Source of the DNA: Myceligenerans pegani | GTDB taxonomy: Bacteria > Actinomycetota > Actinomycetes > Actinomycetales > Cellulomonadaceae | Length of the DNA stretch: 64,000 nucleotides | Direction: 5' to 3' | Assembly: GCF_014892515.1 (NCBI RefSeq) | Contig: NZ_JADBGR010000019.1 | Span: 1-64,000, forward strand | Shown: positions 52,496 through 61,412 of the stretch, piece after piece | Layout of the letters: each line of letters starts with the position of its first letter | How positions within the stretch are numbered: the stretch's first letter is position 1 | Notes under the pieces: generated by a model | What the model was told of the DNA's origin: nothing | Database searches by the model: none | What the model saw: only the letters and a program-made list of their open reading frames with translations | Translations under genes and position numbers: made by a program

Positions 52496-54277
52496 GTGCA
52501 ACGAGAGAAGAAGGTGCGCGCGGGAATCGCGGCCGGAGCCACAGGGGCGCTGGTCACCGCGTCGGCCCTGGTGGCGCTGGCGGCGGCGCCATCGGCCACC
52601 GCGGCGGTGGGCAACCCGTACGAAGGGGCCGCGCAGTACATCAACCCTGACTGGCGCGAGGACGTGCTGGAGGCCGCCGACGTGGCGGGAGGCTCGCTCG
52701 GCGAGGACATGCGCGCCATCGCGAACGAACCCACCCACGTGTGGATGGACCGCATCCAGGCGATCGAGGGCATCGACCGGCAGCACGGCCTGGAGTGGCA
52801 TCTCGACCAGGCCGTCGCGCAGGCCGGCGGCAGCCCGCTGGTGTTCAACCTCGTCATCTACGACCTGCCCGGCCGCGACTGCTTCGCCCTCGCGTCCAAC
52901 GGTGAACTGCCCGCCACGGACGAGGGCATGGAGCGCTACAAGACCGAGTACATCGACGCCATCGTCGAGATCCTCGACCGTCCGGAGTACGAGAACCTGC
53001 GGATCTCGGCCGTGATCGAGCCGGACTCGCTGCCGAACCTGGTGACGAACGCGTCCCACCCGCCCTGCCAGCAGTCCGCGCCGTACTACCGCGAGGGCGT
53101 GCGGTACGCCCTCGACCGGCTGCACGAGGTGGGCAACGTCTACTCGTACATCGACGCGGCGCACTCGGGCTGGCTGGGCTGGCCGGACAACGCGAGCGGC
53201 AGCGCGCAGGAGTTCGCGAGCGTGATCGAGGGCTCCACCTACGGCTGGGACGCCGTGGCGGGCTTCGTCACCAACACGGCGAACACGACGCCGCTCGAGG
53301 AGCCGTTCCTGACCAACCCGAACCTGCAGGTCGGCGGCGGCCAGGTGCGCTCGGCGAACTACTACGAGTGGAACCCGGACTTCGACGAGATCGACTGGAC
53401 CGCCGACCTGTACGACCGGATGGTCGCCCAGGGAGCGCCGTCGCGCATCGGCATGCTGATCGACACGTCCCGCAACGGCTGGGGCGGCCCGGAGCGCCCG
53501 ACGTCGGCGTCGTCGTCGAGCGACCTCAACACCTACGTGGACGAGTCCCGCGTGGATCGTCGCAACCACCGTGGCGCCTGGTGCAACCCCGACGGAGCCG
53601 GCATCGGCGAGCGCCCGACCGTGTCGCCCGCCGGCTACGCCGAGTCGCACCTGCACGCCTTCGTGTGGGTCAAGCCGCCGGGCGAGTCCGACGGCGCCTC
53701 GGAGGAGATCCCGAACGACGAGGGCAAGGGCTTCGACCGGATGTGCGACCCGACCTACCAGGCGGACAAGCTCGGCGGCGCCTACACCGGCGCGCTGCCG
53801 AACGCCCCGCTGTCGGGCTGGTGGTTCCAGGAGCAGTTCGAGATGCTCGTGGCCAACGCGTACCCGCCGATCGGTGACGGGCCCACCCCGGACCCGACCG
53901 AGGACCCCACGGAGGACCCGACCGAGGATCCCACCGAGGACCCCACGGAAGATCCCACCGAGGACCCGACCGAGGACCCCGGGCCCGGGACCTGCGCGGC
54001 GTCCTTCGACGTCGTGAACAACTGGGGCAGCGGATTCCAGGGCCAGATCACGGTCACCGGCGGTTCCTCCGGCGTGAGCGGCTGGACGACGCAGTTCACG
54101 CTGCCGTCCGGCACGACGATCGGAAGCCTGTGGAACGCGAGCTACTCCGTCAGCGGATCCACGGTCACCGCGAGTGACGTGGGCTGGAACGGCACGCTGA
54201 GCGCCGGCCAGTCGACGTCGTTCGGCTTCACGGCCAACGGCAGTGCCCCGTCGTCGATGGCGGTCTCCTGCTCCTGA
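52496..54277 (+). CDS. Secreted glycoside hydrolase family 6 cellulase with CBM2
   Basis: 593 aa. Sec signal peptide (AGATGALVTASALVALAAAPSATA). Catalytic GH6 domain ~40-460 has both family signatures: LVIYDLPGRDCFALASNGE with Asp128, and SAVIEPDSLP with Asp177, the likely acid pair. A linker of DPTE repeats (466-495) joins a C-terminal CBM2 cellulose-binding module (500-593) with conserved Cys500 and Cys592 and Trp residues. It should act as a beta-1,4-glucanase/cellobiohydrolase on crystalline cellulose outside the cell. GTG start with GGGAGGG five bases upstream. It follows a LacI regulator. Confidence 0.95.
   Translation: MQREKKVRAGIAAGATGALVTASALVALAAAPSATAAVGNPYEGAAQYINPDWREDVLEAADVAGGSLGEDMRAIANEPTHVWMDRIQAIEGIDRQHGLEWHLDQAVAQAGGSPLVFNLVIYDLPGRDCFALASNGELPATDEGMERYKTEYIDAIVEILDRPEYENLRISAVIEPDSLPNLVTNASHPPCQQSAPYYREGVRYALDRLHEVGNVYSYIDAAHSGWLGWPDNASGSAQEFASVIEGSTYGWDAVAGFVTNTANTTPLEEPFLTNPNLQVGGGQVRSANYYEWNPDFDEIDWTADLYDRMVAQGAPSRIGMLIDTSRNGWGGPERPTSASSSSDLNTYVDESRVDRRNHRGAWCNPDGAGIGERPTVSPAGYAESHLHAFVWVKPPGESDGASEEIPNDEGKGFDRMCDPTYQADKLGGAYTGALPNAPLSGWWFQEQFEMLVANAYPPIGDGPTPDPTEDPTEDPTEDPTEDPTEDPTEDPTEDPGPGTCAASFDVVNNWGSGFQGQITVTGGSSGVSGWTTQFTLPSGTTIGSLWNASYSVSGSTVTASDVGWNGTLSAGQSTSFGFTANGSAPSSMAVSCS
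53891..53980 (+). repeat. 12-base tandem repeat encoding the DPTE linker
   Basis: About 7.5 units of a 12-base repeat (GACCCGACCGAG with third-position variants) encode Asp-Pro-Thr-Glu repeats between catalytic and binding modules. Copy number probably varies among strains. It is coding and is not a CRISPR array. Confidence 0.9.
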
Positions 54278-54292
54278 TCCGTCCCTGACAAC

Positions 54293-54327
54293 GTGGTTGG
54301 GAACTCCGTATCGGGGTTCCCAACCAC
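54293..54327. terminator. Bidirectional terminator between cellulase and purD
   Basis: GTGGTTGGGAAC pairs with GTTCCCAACCAC (12 bp), continuing with TCCG/CGGG inside (one G-U) to about 16 bp, loop TAT. It lies 15 bases past the cellulase stop and 11 bases from the convergent purD stop. Confidence 0.85.
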
Positions 54328-54337
54328 CGTCCTTCCG

Positions 54338-55633
54338 TCAGGCCGGGACCGTGAGGGTGCCGGCAGCGGCCTTGGCGGCGATGTCCGTCCGGTGCTGGGA
54401 GCCGGGCAAAGAGATCCTGCCCACCCCCTCGTACGCCCTCTCGCGCGCCTCCCGCAGGTCTCCGCCCAGTCCGACGACCGACAGCACGCGGCCGCCCGCG
54501 GCGACGAGCACGTCGTCCTCGGACAGGGCCGTGCCCGCCTGCAGGACGTGCACGCCGGCGAGCGCCTCGGCCTCCTCGATCCCCGTGATCGGATCGCCCT
54601 TCCGGGACGACGCCGGGTAACCGGCGGACGCCACGACGACGGTGACCGCCGCCTCGTCCCGCCAGTGCAGCGACTCCAGGTCCGCGAGCTCGCCCCGGGC
54701 AGCGGCCAGCATGACCCGGCTCAGCGGCGTCACCAGACGCGCGAGCACCGCCTGCGTCTCCGGGTCCCCGAAGCGCGCGTTGAACTCGACCACGCGCATA
54801 CCGCGCGAGGTGAGCGCGAGTCCGCAGTAGAGAACGCCGCTGAACGGGGTCCCGCGTCGGGCCATCTCGTCGACGGTCGGCCGCGCGACCCGCGACACGA
54901 CCTCGTCCACCAGACCCGCGGGTGCCCACGGCAGCGGGCTGTAGGCGCCCATGCCGCCGGTGTTGGGGCCCTCGTCGCCGTCGAAGATGCGCTTGAAGTC
55001 CTGGGCGGGGGCGAGCGGCACGACGCTCCTCCCGTCGCACACGCAGAAGAGCGAGACCTCGGGGCCGTCCAGGTACTCCTCGACCACGACCTGGCCGGCG
55101 CCGCCGCGGGCGTCCAGGGCGGCGCGTGCGTGTTCGAGCGCCACGTCCCGGTCCTCGGTGACGACGACACCCTTGCCGGCGGCCAGGCCGTCGTCCTTCA
55201 CCACGTAGGGGGCGCCGAACGCGTCGAGGGCGGCGCCCACCTCGTCGAGGTCGGTGCACACGTGGGCCATCGCGGTCGGCACGCCGGCCGCGGCCATGAC
55301 CTCCTTGGCGAAGGCCTTGCTGCCCTCCAGCCGCGCGGCCTCGGCGCCCGGGCCGAACACGGGGAAGCCGGCCTCCCGCAGGGCGTCGCCGACACCGGCC
55401 ACCAGTGGCGCCTCCGGCCCGACCACGACCAGGTCCGCGTCGATCTCGCGGGCGATCGCGACGACGGCCGCGCCGTCCTCCGCATCCACCGGATGGAGCG
55501 TGGCCTCGGCGGCGATGCCCGGGTTGCCCGGCGCGGCGTGGATCTCGTGCGCCTCGCCGCTCTTCGCCTCCGCGGCGAGTGCGTGGACGATGGCGTGCTC
55601 ACGGGCACCGGGCCCGACGACGAGGATCTTCAC
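54338..55633 (-). CDS. purD: Phosphoribosylamine-glycine ligase (GAR synthetase)
   Basis: 431 aa ATP-grasp enzyme, step two of purine synthesis. Motifs: VKILVVGPGAREHAIVHAL, APGNPGIA, VVGPEAPLVAGVGDAL, KDDGLAAGKGVVV, DEGPNTGGMGAYSPLPW and VVEFNARFGDPETQ. GTG start at 55633 with GGAG upstream; a longer frame upstream is not supported. Followed by the cellulase terminator. Confidence 0.96.
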   Translation of the reverse strand: MKILVVGPGAREHAIVHALAAEAKSGEAHEIHAAPGNPGIAAEATLHPVDAEDGAAVVAIAREIDADLVVVGPEAPLVAGVGDALREAGFPVFGPGAEAARLEGSKAFAKEVMAAAGVPTAMAHVCTDLDEVGAALDAFGAPYVVKDDGLAAGKGVVVTEDRDVALEHARAALDARGGAGQVVVEEYLDGPEVSLFCVCDGRSVVPLAPAQDFKRIFDGDEGPNTGGMGAYSPLPWAPAGLVDEVVSRVARPTVDEMARRGTPFSGVLYCGLALTSRGMRVVEFNARFGDPETQAVLARLVTPLSRVMLAAARGELADLESLHWRDEAAVTVVVASAGYPASSRKGDPITGIEEAEALAGVHVLQAGTALSEDDVLVAAGGRVLSVVGLGGDLREARERAYEGVGRISLPGSQHRTDIAAKAAAGTLTVPA

Positions 55634-55707
55634 GGGGCTCCAGTGTAGGAGGTCGCGCGGCGGCGGGTGGCGTCGGCTCCGGATACGGGACGCTCCGGAT
55701 ACGGGAC

Positions 55708-57006
55708 TCAGTGACCGCGCGCGTGGATCAGGTCGTGGACCGGGATGATCGCGTCCCGGGCCGGGCCCACGCCGATGGCCGAGATCCGCGTGCCCGACAT
55801 CTGCTCCAGGGCGTCCACGTAGGCGCGTGCGGCGGGCGGGAGATCCTCCAGCGTGCGGGCTCCGGAGATGTCCTCCCACCAGCCGTCGAGCTCCTCGTAG
55901 ATCGGCGTCGCGTGGTGGAACGCCGTCTGGTCGGTCGGCATCTCGTCGTGGCGGACGCCGTCGACGTCGTACGCCACGCAGACCGGGACCTTCTCCAGGC
56001 CGGTCAGCACGTCCAGCTTGGTCACCACGAGATCGGTGAGCCCGTTGACCCGCGAGGCGTAGCGGGCGATGACCGCGTCGTACCAGCCGCAGCGGCGAGG
56101 CCGCCCCGTCGTCGTGCCGTACTCGTGACCCACCTTGGCGAGGAACGCGCCGTTGTCGTCGAAGAGCTCGGTGGGGAACGGGCCCTCACCGACGCGCGTG
56201 GTGTAGGCCTTGATGACGCCGATCACGGAGTCGATCCGCGTCGGCCCGACGCCGGAGCCCGTGACCGCACCGCCCGCGGTCGCGCTGCTGCTGGTGACGA
56301 ACGGGTAGGTGCCGTGGTCGATGTCGAGCATCGTGGCCTGGCCCGCCTCGAACAGGACGTTCTTGCCCTCGTCGAGCGCTCGGTTCAGCTCCACCGACGT
56401 GTCGGTGACCATGGGGCGGAGCCGGTCGGCGTGCTTCAGCAGCTCGTCGACCGTCTCGTCGACGTCCACCGCGCGGCGGTTGTAGACCTTCACGAGCAGG
56501 TGGTTCTTCTGGTCGAGGGCGCCCTCGATCTTGGCGCGCAGGATCTTCTCGTCGAACAGGTCCCACATCCGTAGGCCGACGCGGCTGATCTTGTCCGCGT
56601 ACGCGGGGCCGATGCCACGGCCCGTGGTCCCGATCCGGCGCTTGCCCAGGAACCGCTCTGTCACCTTGTCGATGGTGCGGTGGTACGGCGCGATGACGTG
56701 GGCGCTGCCGGACACGAGGAGGCGCGAGACGTCGACCCCCCGCGCCTCCAGGGCGTCGAGCTCCGAGAACAGCACGTCGATGTCGACCACGACGCCGTTC
56801 GCGATGACCGGCGTGACGCCTGGCGACAGGATGCCGGACGGAAGCAGGTGCAGCGCGTACTTCTCGTCGCCGATCACGACGGTGTGGCCGGCGTTGTTTC
56901 CACCGTTGAACTTCACGACATGGTCGACACGCGAACCCAGAAGATCGGTTGCCTTCCCCTTGCCCTCATCGCCCCACTGGGCACCGACGAGCACCACGCC
57001 TGGCAT
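55708..57006 (-). CDS. purA: Adenylosuccinate synthase
   Basis: 432 aa. Joins IMP and aspartate with GTP, the first AMP-specific step. Motifs: [17 protein letters not shown] (GTP loop), [32 protein letters not shown] and the ending block [20 protein letters not shown]. The usual GTP-binding block [10 protein letters not shown] is present. ATG with GAGAAGGTGGG upstream. Upstream lies the DUF3151 gene on the same strand. Confidence 0.97.
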   Translation of the reverse strand: MPGVVLVGAQWGDEGKGKATDLLGSRVDHVVKFNGGNNAGHTVVIGDEKYALHLLPSGILSPGVTPVIANGVVVDIDVLFSELDALEARGVDVSRLLVSGSAHVIAPYHRTIDKVTERFLGKRRIGTTGRGIGPAYADKISRVGLRMWDLFDEKILRAKIEGALDQKNHLLVKVYNRRAVDVDETVDELLKHADRLRPMVTDTSVELNRALDEGKNVLFEAGQATMLDIDHGTYPFVTSSSATAGGAVTGSGVGPTRIDSVIGVIKAYTTRVGEGPFPTELFDDNGAFLAKVGHEYGTTTGRPRRCGWYDAVIARYASRVNGLTDLVVTKLDVLTGLEKVPVCVAYDVDGVRHDEMPTDQTAFHHATPIYEELDGWWEDISGARTLEDLPPAARAYVDALEQMSGTRISAIGVGPARDAIIPVHDLIHARGH

Positions 57007-57104
57007 GGATTTCCCACCTTCTCGGGAGTTTGTTGAGCGACGGCGAGTTTACCCGTGACCACCGACATCGACGAAGGAGGGGTCGATCCGGCGGCCCGGG
57101 TGCC

Positions 57105-57584
57105 TCACCGGCCGGCGACGACCAGGGCCCGCACCTCGTCGGCCGAGCTGCCCGAGTCCACGAGGAACTGGCGGCACCGGTCGCGCTCCTCGGCCTCCCC
57201 GATCAGCGCGGCGGCCTCGGACAGCGCCAGCAGCGCCCGTAGGAAGCCCTGGTTGGGCACGTGTGCCGCGGGGATCGGGCCCTGCCCGCGCCACCCGGCC
57301 CGGCGCAGCGCGTCGAGGCCGCGGTGGTAGCCGGTGCGTGCGTAGGCGTACGCCGCCACGGGCGCGGTGGCGGTGTTGCCCGCACCGTCGCCCGGGGTGT
57401 CGCCCGCGCCGTCGCCCGCGGCGAGGACGCGTTCCGCGAGCGCCGCCCAGGCCAGGGAGGACGCCGGGTTCCCCGCGGCCACGGCCGCCGGGTCGTCGCC
57501 GGCAGCGAGGCGGGTGCGGACGTCGGGGAAGTCGTCGGGAAGCTCGACCGGGGCGGGACCCGCGAGCAGGTTGTCGTGGCTCAT
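57105..57584 (-). CDS. DUF3151 domain-containing protein
   Basis: 159 aa actinobacterial protein of unknown function, often beside purA and fba as here. Typical blocks: LAGPAPVELPDDFPDVRTRL, AYARTGYHRGLDALRRAGWR, and VPNQGFLRALLALSEAAALI. The region near residues 55-75 carries an extra Gly/Asp insertion with GDGAGDTPGDGAG. The motif set suggests a helical repeat (TPR-like) fold. 98 bases ahead of purA. Confidence 0.9.
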   Translation of the reverse strand: MSHDNLLAGPAPVELPDDFPDVRTRLAAGDDPAAVAAGNPASSLAWAALAERVLAAGDGAGDTPGDGAGNTATAPVAAYAYARTGYHRGLDALRRAGWRGQGPIPAAHVPNQGFLRALLALSEAAALIGEAEERDRCRQFLVDSGSSADEVRALVVAGR

Positions 57585-57701
57585 GAGGACATTCTCCCCT
57601 CTCGGGCCCAGGACTGTTCCATATTTCCCGGAAGGGTCCGATCCGGGCGAATCCTTCCACTCAACCGGTGGGATCGGCGATCTGTGGTTACTCTCGTGAG
57701 C

Positions 57702-58097
57702 ATGATCGAGATCGCGACGTCACCGACGACGACGACTCTCGTGATCGCCGGAGAGCTCGACCTGCAGGAACGGGACCAGTTTCCAGGCATCGCGGCTCGT
57801 GTCGTCGGCCTTCGCCGTCAACTCCTGGTGATCGACATGTGCCGTGTCACGTTCATGGACTCGACGGGCGCGGCGTTCCTCATCTCGCTGGCGGATTCCG
57901 GCGCGAAGCGTGGCGGCGCCACGGTGATCCGGGGCGCCGACGAGAGGGACCTGTTCGTGCTCGAGGTGTGCGGCGCGATGGACCTGTTCCGGATCGACAA
58001 CGAGCACCGCTGCGAGCCGGCGACCCCGGCGACGGGGTTCCACGTCGTCACGCCGCGGATGATCGCCGCGGACCGGGCGGACCGTCGCGCGATGTAG
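57702..58097 (+). CDS. STAS-domain anti-sigma factor antagonist-like protein (1)
   Basis: 131 aa. STAS fold with phosphorylation-site motif TFMDSTGAAFLISLAD, near residue 50. It begins MIEIATSPTTTTLVIAGELD; the C-terminal ~30 residues are extra. It should bind an RsbW-type kinase or PP2C output, by analogy with SpoIIAA/RsbV. GTG at 57696 is an alternative start. It lies convergent with a second STAS gene and upstream of a PP2C/ATPase protein. Confidence 0.85.
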   Translation: MIEIATSPTTTTLVIAGELDLQERDQFPGIAARVVGLRRQLLVIDMCRVTFMDSTGAAFLISLADSGAKRGGATVIRGADERDLFVLEVCGAMDLFRIDNEHRCEPATPATGFHVVTPRMIAADRADRRAM

Positions 58098-58110
58098 CAG
58101 GCCGCGCGGC

Positions 58111-58288
58111 GGAGCCCAGCCGCTCGGGAAACCCAACAGCCCCCCCCCCCCACACACACGCAACCGATCCCCGGCCGCCGGATGCGAAGCGTCGCGACGG
58201 CGCCCGCAGGCGACGCAGGAGCCGAGGACGACGGAGCCCGGCGGCTCGGGAAACACAGGACGGAGCCTGGCGGCTCGGGAAAACACAG
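58111..58288. repeat. Three-copy 26-29 base repeat
   Basis: GGAGCC..GC.GCTCGGGAAA followed by CACAG-like ends occurs at 58111-58139, 58233-58258 and 58262-58288, near-identical. The spacer also holds a run of 12 C and a CA dinucleotide stretch. They lie between the convergent STAS genes. Confidence 0.75.
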
Positions 58289-58744
58289 TCAGTTCGTGGC
58301 CAGGTCCTCGTCGACGATCTCCAGCAGGTCGCCGATGCGCGTGACCTCGAGCAGGAAGCGCACCGTCGGTGGCGCCCGGAGCACCCGGACCTTGTGCGGG
58401 CTCCGGCTGGCCAGCCGGGCCAGGAACGCCACGCCGGACGAGTCCATGAAGGTCACGTGGTGCGCGTCGATCTCGACCGGGAGCCGCGATCCCTCGGCCT
58501 CGCTGATGGCGTTCTGCAGATCGCCCGCGATCTTCGCGTCGATCTCGCCGGCGAGCACGAGCCGGGACCGCTGGTCGACGGTGAGGACGTGGACGCTCGC
58601 CGGTTCTCCCAGATCAGGATGAGCGTGCGCATGAGCAGGTGCGCTCTGCTGCGGCTCCGGCGTGGCAGGCTCCGGCGTGGCAGCCTGGTCGCGCGAACCC
58701 GTGGCCTGCGGCTCACGGGTCGGATCGTTCCGGTCGTCCTGCAC
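58289..58744 (-). CDS. STAS-domain anti-sigma factor antagonist-like protein (2)
   Basis: 151 aa. A ~45-residue Pro/Ala/His-rich start (with HAHAHPDLGE) precedes a STAS domain with TFMDSSGVAFLARLA as its phosphoacceptor motif. GTG start at 58744 with AGGAGAACC just upstream. Divergent from the SpoIIE-type protein, sharing a control region. With the other STAS protein, it likely is the substrate of that phosphatase/kinase. Confidence 0.85.
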   Translation of the reverse strand: MQDDRNDPTREPQATGSRDQAATPEPATPEPQQSAPAHAHAHPDLGEPASVHVLTVDQRSRLVLAGEIDAKIAGDLQNAISEAEGSRLPVEIDAHHVTFMDSSGVAFLARLASRSPHKVRVLRAPPTVRFLLEVTRIGDLLEIVDEDLATN

Positions 58745-58921
58745 GGTTCTCCTTCCGAGGCGATCGGCTGCGGTGTCACGCTGTCGGCTGGGGCTGCCAT
58801 CGGCTCTGATTTGTCATTGAGATGATAGAGGTTGGGGGTTCACCTCTCGGACTGTCCCAATCTACGGTTGAATGTCCTGTTGGAACAGAGGCAACGCAGA
58901 GATTGTCGAAAGGGGGACAGG

Positions 58922-61357
58922 ATGATAGGCAACTTGTCCTGGTCGGTCCCCCCCGACGGCCCAGGTCAGGGTCGCACACCGCCGGTCCCGCCGCTTCCCG
59001 CCGGCCCGATCACGTCGGCCATGGGTCCGCGCTCGTCGGCCATGGGTCCGCCGTCGTCGGACGGGGAGAACGCGTCCCCGGCGGCCGCGGGGGGCTCCGG
59101 AGTCCCCGAGCCGCTCGCCGCGCCGCGCCGTACCGACCCGCCGCAGGCGCGTCGGCCGATGCCGCCGTCGGTCGGTGATCTCGTGCTGCGCGGCGCCGCG
59201 AGTATCGGCGTCCCGGTGTTCCTCACCGGTTCCTTCGAGGACGGCCTGCCCCTGCTGTGGGCGAACGAGGCGTTCGAGAAGTACGCGGATGTGCGCTTCA
59301 CCGACCTCGCGGGGCGCAAGCTCTCCGTCCTGGGCGACAGGCTCGGTGACCCCGAGGACTTCGCCAAGCTGCGGGAGCACCTGGCCGCGGGCGAGGAGGT
59401 GCAGACGATGGCGCGGTCCGCGCTGCGCGGCGGGGTCTCGGGCTGGGTGCAGCTCACCCTGACCCCCGCCCGGGCGGCGCACCACGGCCGGGTCACGCAC
59501 TGGATCGGGATCAGCGTCGACGTCTCGGAGCACATGGAGCGCCAGGCGGCCCAGCTCGCCAGCCAGGCCATGGAGAACCGGCAGCGCGAGGACAGCGATC
59601 TGATCGCGCAGACCACGGAGCTGCTCGCGGACCTCGAGTACCCGTACGTGCTGCGCGACATCGCCGAGCTGCTCGGCCACGTGGTGAAGTGGGCCGGCTT
59701 CTACGTGAACGACGACGGCCTCAAGCCCGCGGAGGGCATCGACGTCGCGAACCCCCCGTCGGGTCGTGGTCGCCGGCACGCCCGGTACGTCGCCGGGGAC
59801 GACCAGCCCCGCAGCGCACCGCACCGCGGCGTCCAGGACCAGCTCGGCGACACCACGGCCGCGGGTGATGCGACGACGGTCGCCCCGGGCCGGCTGCTCG
59901 AGGTCGTCGACAACGTCCAGGACCTCCTCGACGGCAAGGGCGACGAACCGGTCACCCTGCACCTCGACATCCCGCACGCGCAGTACTCCGCCTCCGGCTG
60001 GCTGCAGCGCGAGCTGAACCGGCGTCTGACGGACGAGATGGGCGGGGTTCCCCGCAGCGTCGTCGTGCACCCCGTGGCCGGACGGAAGAGCACGCTGGGC
60101 CTGCTGGTGGTCTGGCTGGCCGACGCCGGCGCTGACGAGGTCCTGTTCTACGAAGGCACCGACGAGTCCGAGGAGGTCCGGGGCGTGCTGGAGGTGGTCG
60201 CGCGCCGGGCCGGGAACGCGATCGACAACGCGCGCCTCTACGCCCGCGAACACCGCCTCGCGGAGACCCTGCAGCGCGCGATGCTGCCGGAACAGGCGGA
60301 CGTCCCGGGCATCGACGTGTGGACTTACTACGCCCCCAACGCCGAGCACGCCCAGGTGGGGGGCGACTGGTACGACATCCTGCAGATCTCGACGGAGGTG
60401 GTGGGGCTCGTCATCGGGGACGTCGTCGGGCACGACGTCGAGGCGGCCGCCACCATGGGCCAGCTGCGCTCCGTGGTCCGGTCCTACGCGTTCGAGCTGT
60501 TCACGCCCGGGCAGGTGCTGGAGAAGGTCGATCAGCTCGTGGCGGGGATGGGGATCCCCCGCTCGGCGAGCATGGTGTACGCGGCCCTGCACAAGGACGA
60601 CGAGGGCTGCCATGCCATCGAGTACTCCCGGGCCGGGCACCTTCCGCCACTGCTGCTGCGCGCCGGTGAGGTCATCACGCTGGATCAGGGCGGGGGCGCG
60701 CTGATCGGCTTCGGTTCGCGCGAGCGCACCACCGGGACGCACGAGCTGCGCCGGGGCGACACGCTGCTGTTCTACACGGACGGCCTGATCGAACGCCGCG
60801 ACCGGCCGCTGCGTCTCGGGCTGGAGGCGCTGCTGGAGACCGCCGCGGCGATCCAGGCCAAGGACGCGGCCGGCGTCGGCGAGGAGCTGCTGGCGCGGCT
60901 GGCCGACAAGCCGGAGGACGACGTCGCGATCGTCGTCGTGCGGGTCCCCGATCCCGAGGGCGACCGCGCCCAGCCGACGCTGTCGCCGCGGTGGCGGCGC
61001 TGGATGCTGCCGAGCGAGCCGTCGTCGATCGGGCGGGCGAGGCACGCGGTGCTGCGCACGTGCCAGGCGTGGGGCATCGAGGAGTCGGCGCAGGCCGAGC
61101 TGGTGGTGTCGGAGCTCGTGGCCAACGGCGTGCTGCACGGCTGGGGCCACATCGCACTGCGGCTCTACGACACGGGCGAGGGGCTGCGGATCGAGGTCGA
61201 GGACTCCAACCCGGCGCCGCCGGTCGCGACGGACGGGCACCCGAACCGCCTGGGCGGCTTCGGCATGCAGATCGTGGACCGTCTCGCCGAGTGGGGCTGG
61301 CGGCCGTCCGGCACGGGGAAACTGGTCTGGGCCAAGCTCCGCGACCAGGCGAAGTAG
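58922..61357 (+). CDS. PAS-SpoIIE phosphatase with C-terminal HATPase (RsbW-like) domain
   Basis: 811 aa cytoplasmic signal protein. A Pro/Gly-rich start (~80 residues), PAS (~89-207), a GAF-like sensor (~210-445), PP2C SpoIIE phosphatase (~475-680: GGDWYDILQI, VIGDVVGHDVEAA, YSRAGHLPPLLL, FYTDGLIERRD) and a GHKL ATPase kinase domain (~693-811: ELVVSELVANGVLHG, GGFGMQIVDRLAEWGWR). It thus combines an RsbU-like phosphatase and an RsbW-like kinase for STAS antagonists. ATG with GGGGGAC upstream. Confidence 0.92.
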   Translation: MIGNLSWSVPPDGPGQGRTPPVPPLPAGPITSAMGPRSSAMGPPSSDGENASPAAAGGSGVPEPLAAPRRTDPPQARRPMPPSVGDLVLRGAASIGVPVFLTGSFEDGLPLLWANEAFEKYADVRFTDLAGRKLSVLGDRLGDPEDFAKLREHLAAGEEVQTMARSALRGGVSGWVQLTLTPARAAHHGRVTHWIGISVDVSEHMERQAAQLASQAMENRQREDSDLIAQTTELLADLEYPYVLRDIAELLGHVVKWAGFYVNDDGLKPAEGIDVANPPSGRGRRHARYVAGDDQPRSAPHRGVQDQLGDTTAAGDATTVAPGRLLEVVDNVQDLLDGKGDEPVTLHLDIPHAQYSASGWLQRELNRRLTDEMGGVPRSVVVHPVAGRKSTLGLLVVWLADAGADEVLFYEGTDESEEVRGVLEVVARRAGNAIDNARLYAREHRLAETLQRAMLPEQADVPGIDVWTYYAPNAEHAQVGGDWYDILQISTEVVGLVIGDVVGHDVEAAATMGQLRSVVRSYAFELFTPGQVLEKVDQLVAGMGIPRSASMVYAALHKDDEGCHAIEYSRAGHLPPLLLRAGEVITLDQGGGALIGFGSRERTTGTHELRRGDTLLFYTDGLIERRDRPLRLGLEALLETAAAIQAKDAAGVGEELLARLADKPEDDVAIVVVRVPDPEGDRAQPTLSPRWRRWMLPSEPSSIGRARHAVLRTCQAWGIEESAQAELVVSELVANGVLHGWGHIALRLYDTGEGLRIEVEDSNPAPPVATDGHPNRLGGFGMQIVDRLAEWGWRPSGTGKLVWAKLRDQAK

Positions 61358-61412
61358 TGTCGCCCGGCCGCGAAGCCGCCAGAGGTCGCTACCTACTCGC
61401 GCGGCCTCCGAG

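Noticed and set aside
53891-53980. CRISPR-like array
   Set aside because: The repeats are 12 bases, without spacers, in frame, and encode the DPTE linker of the cellulase.
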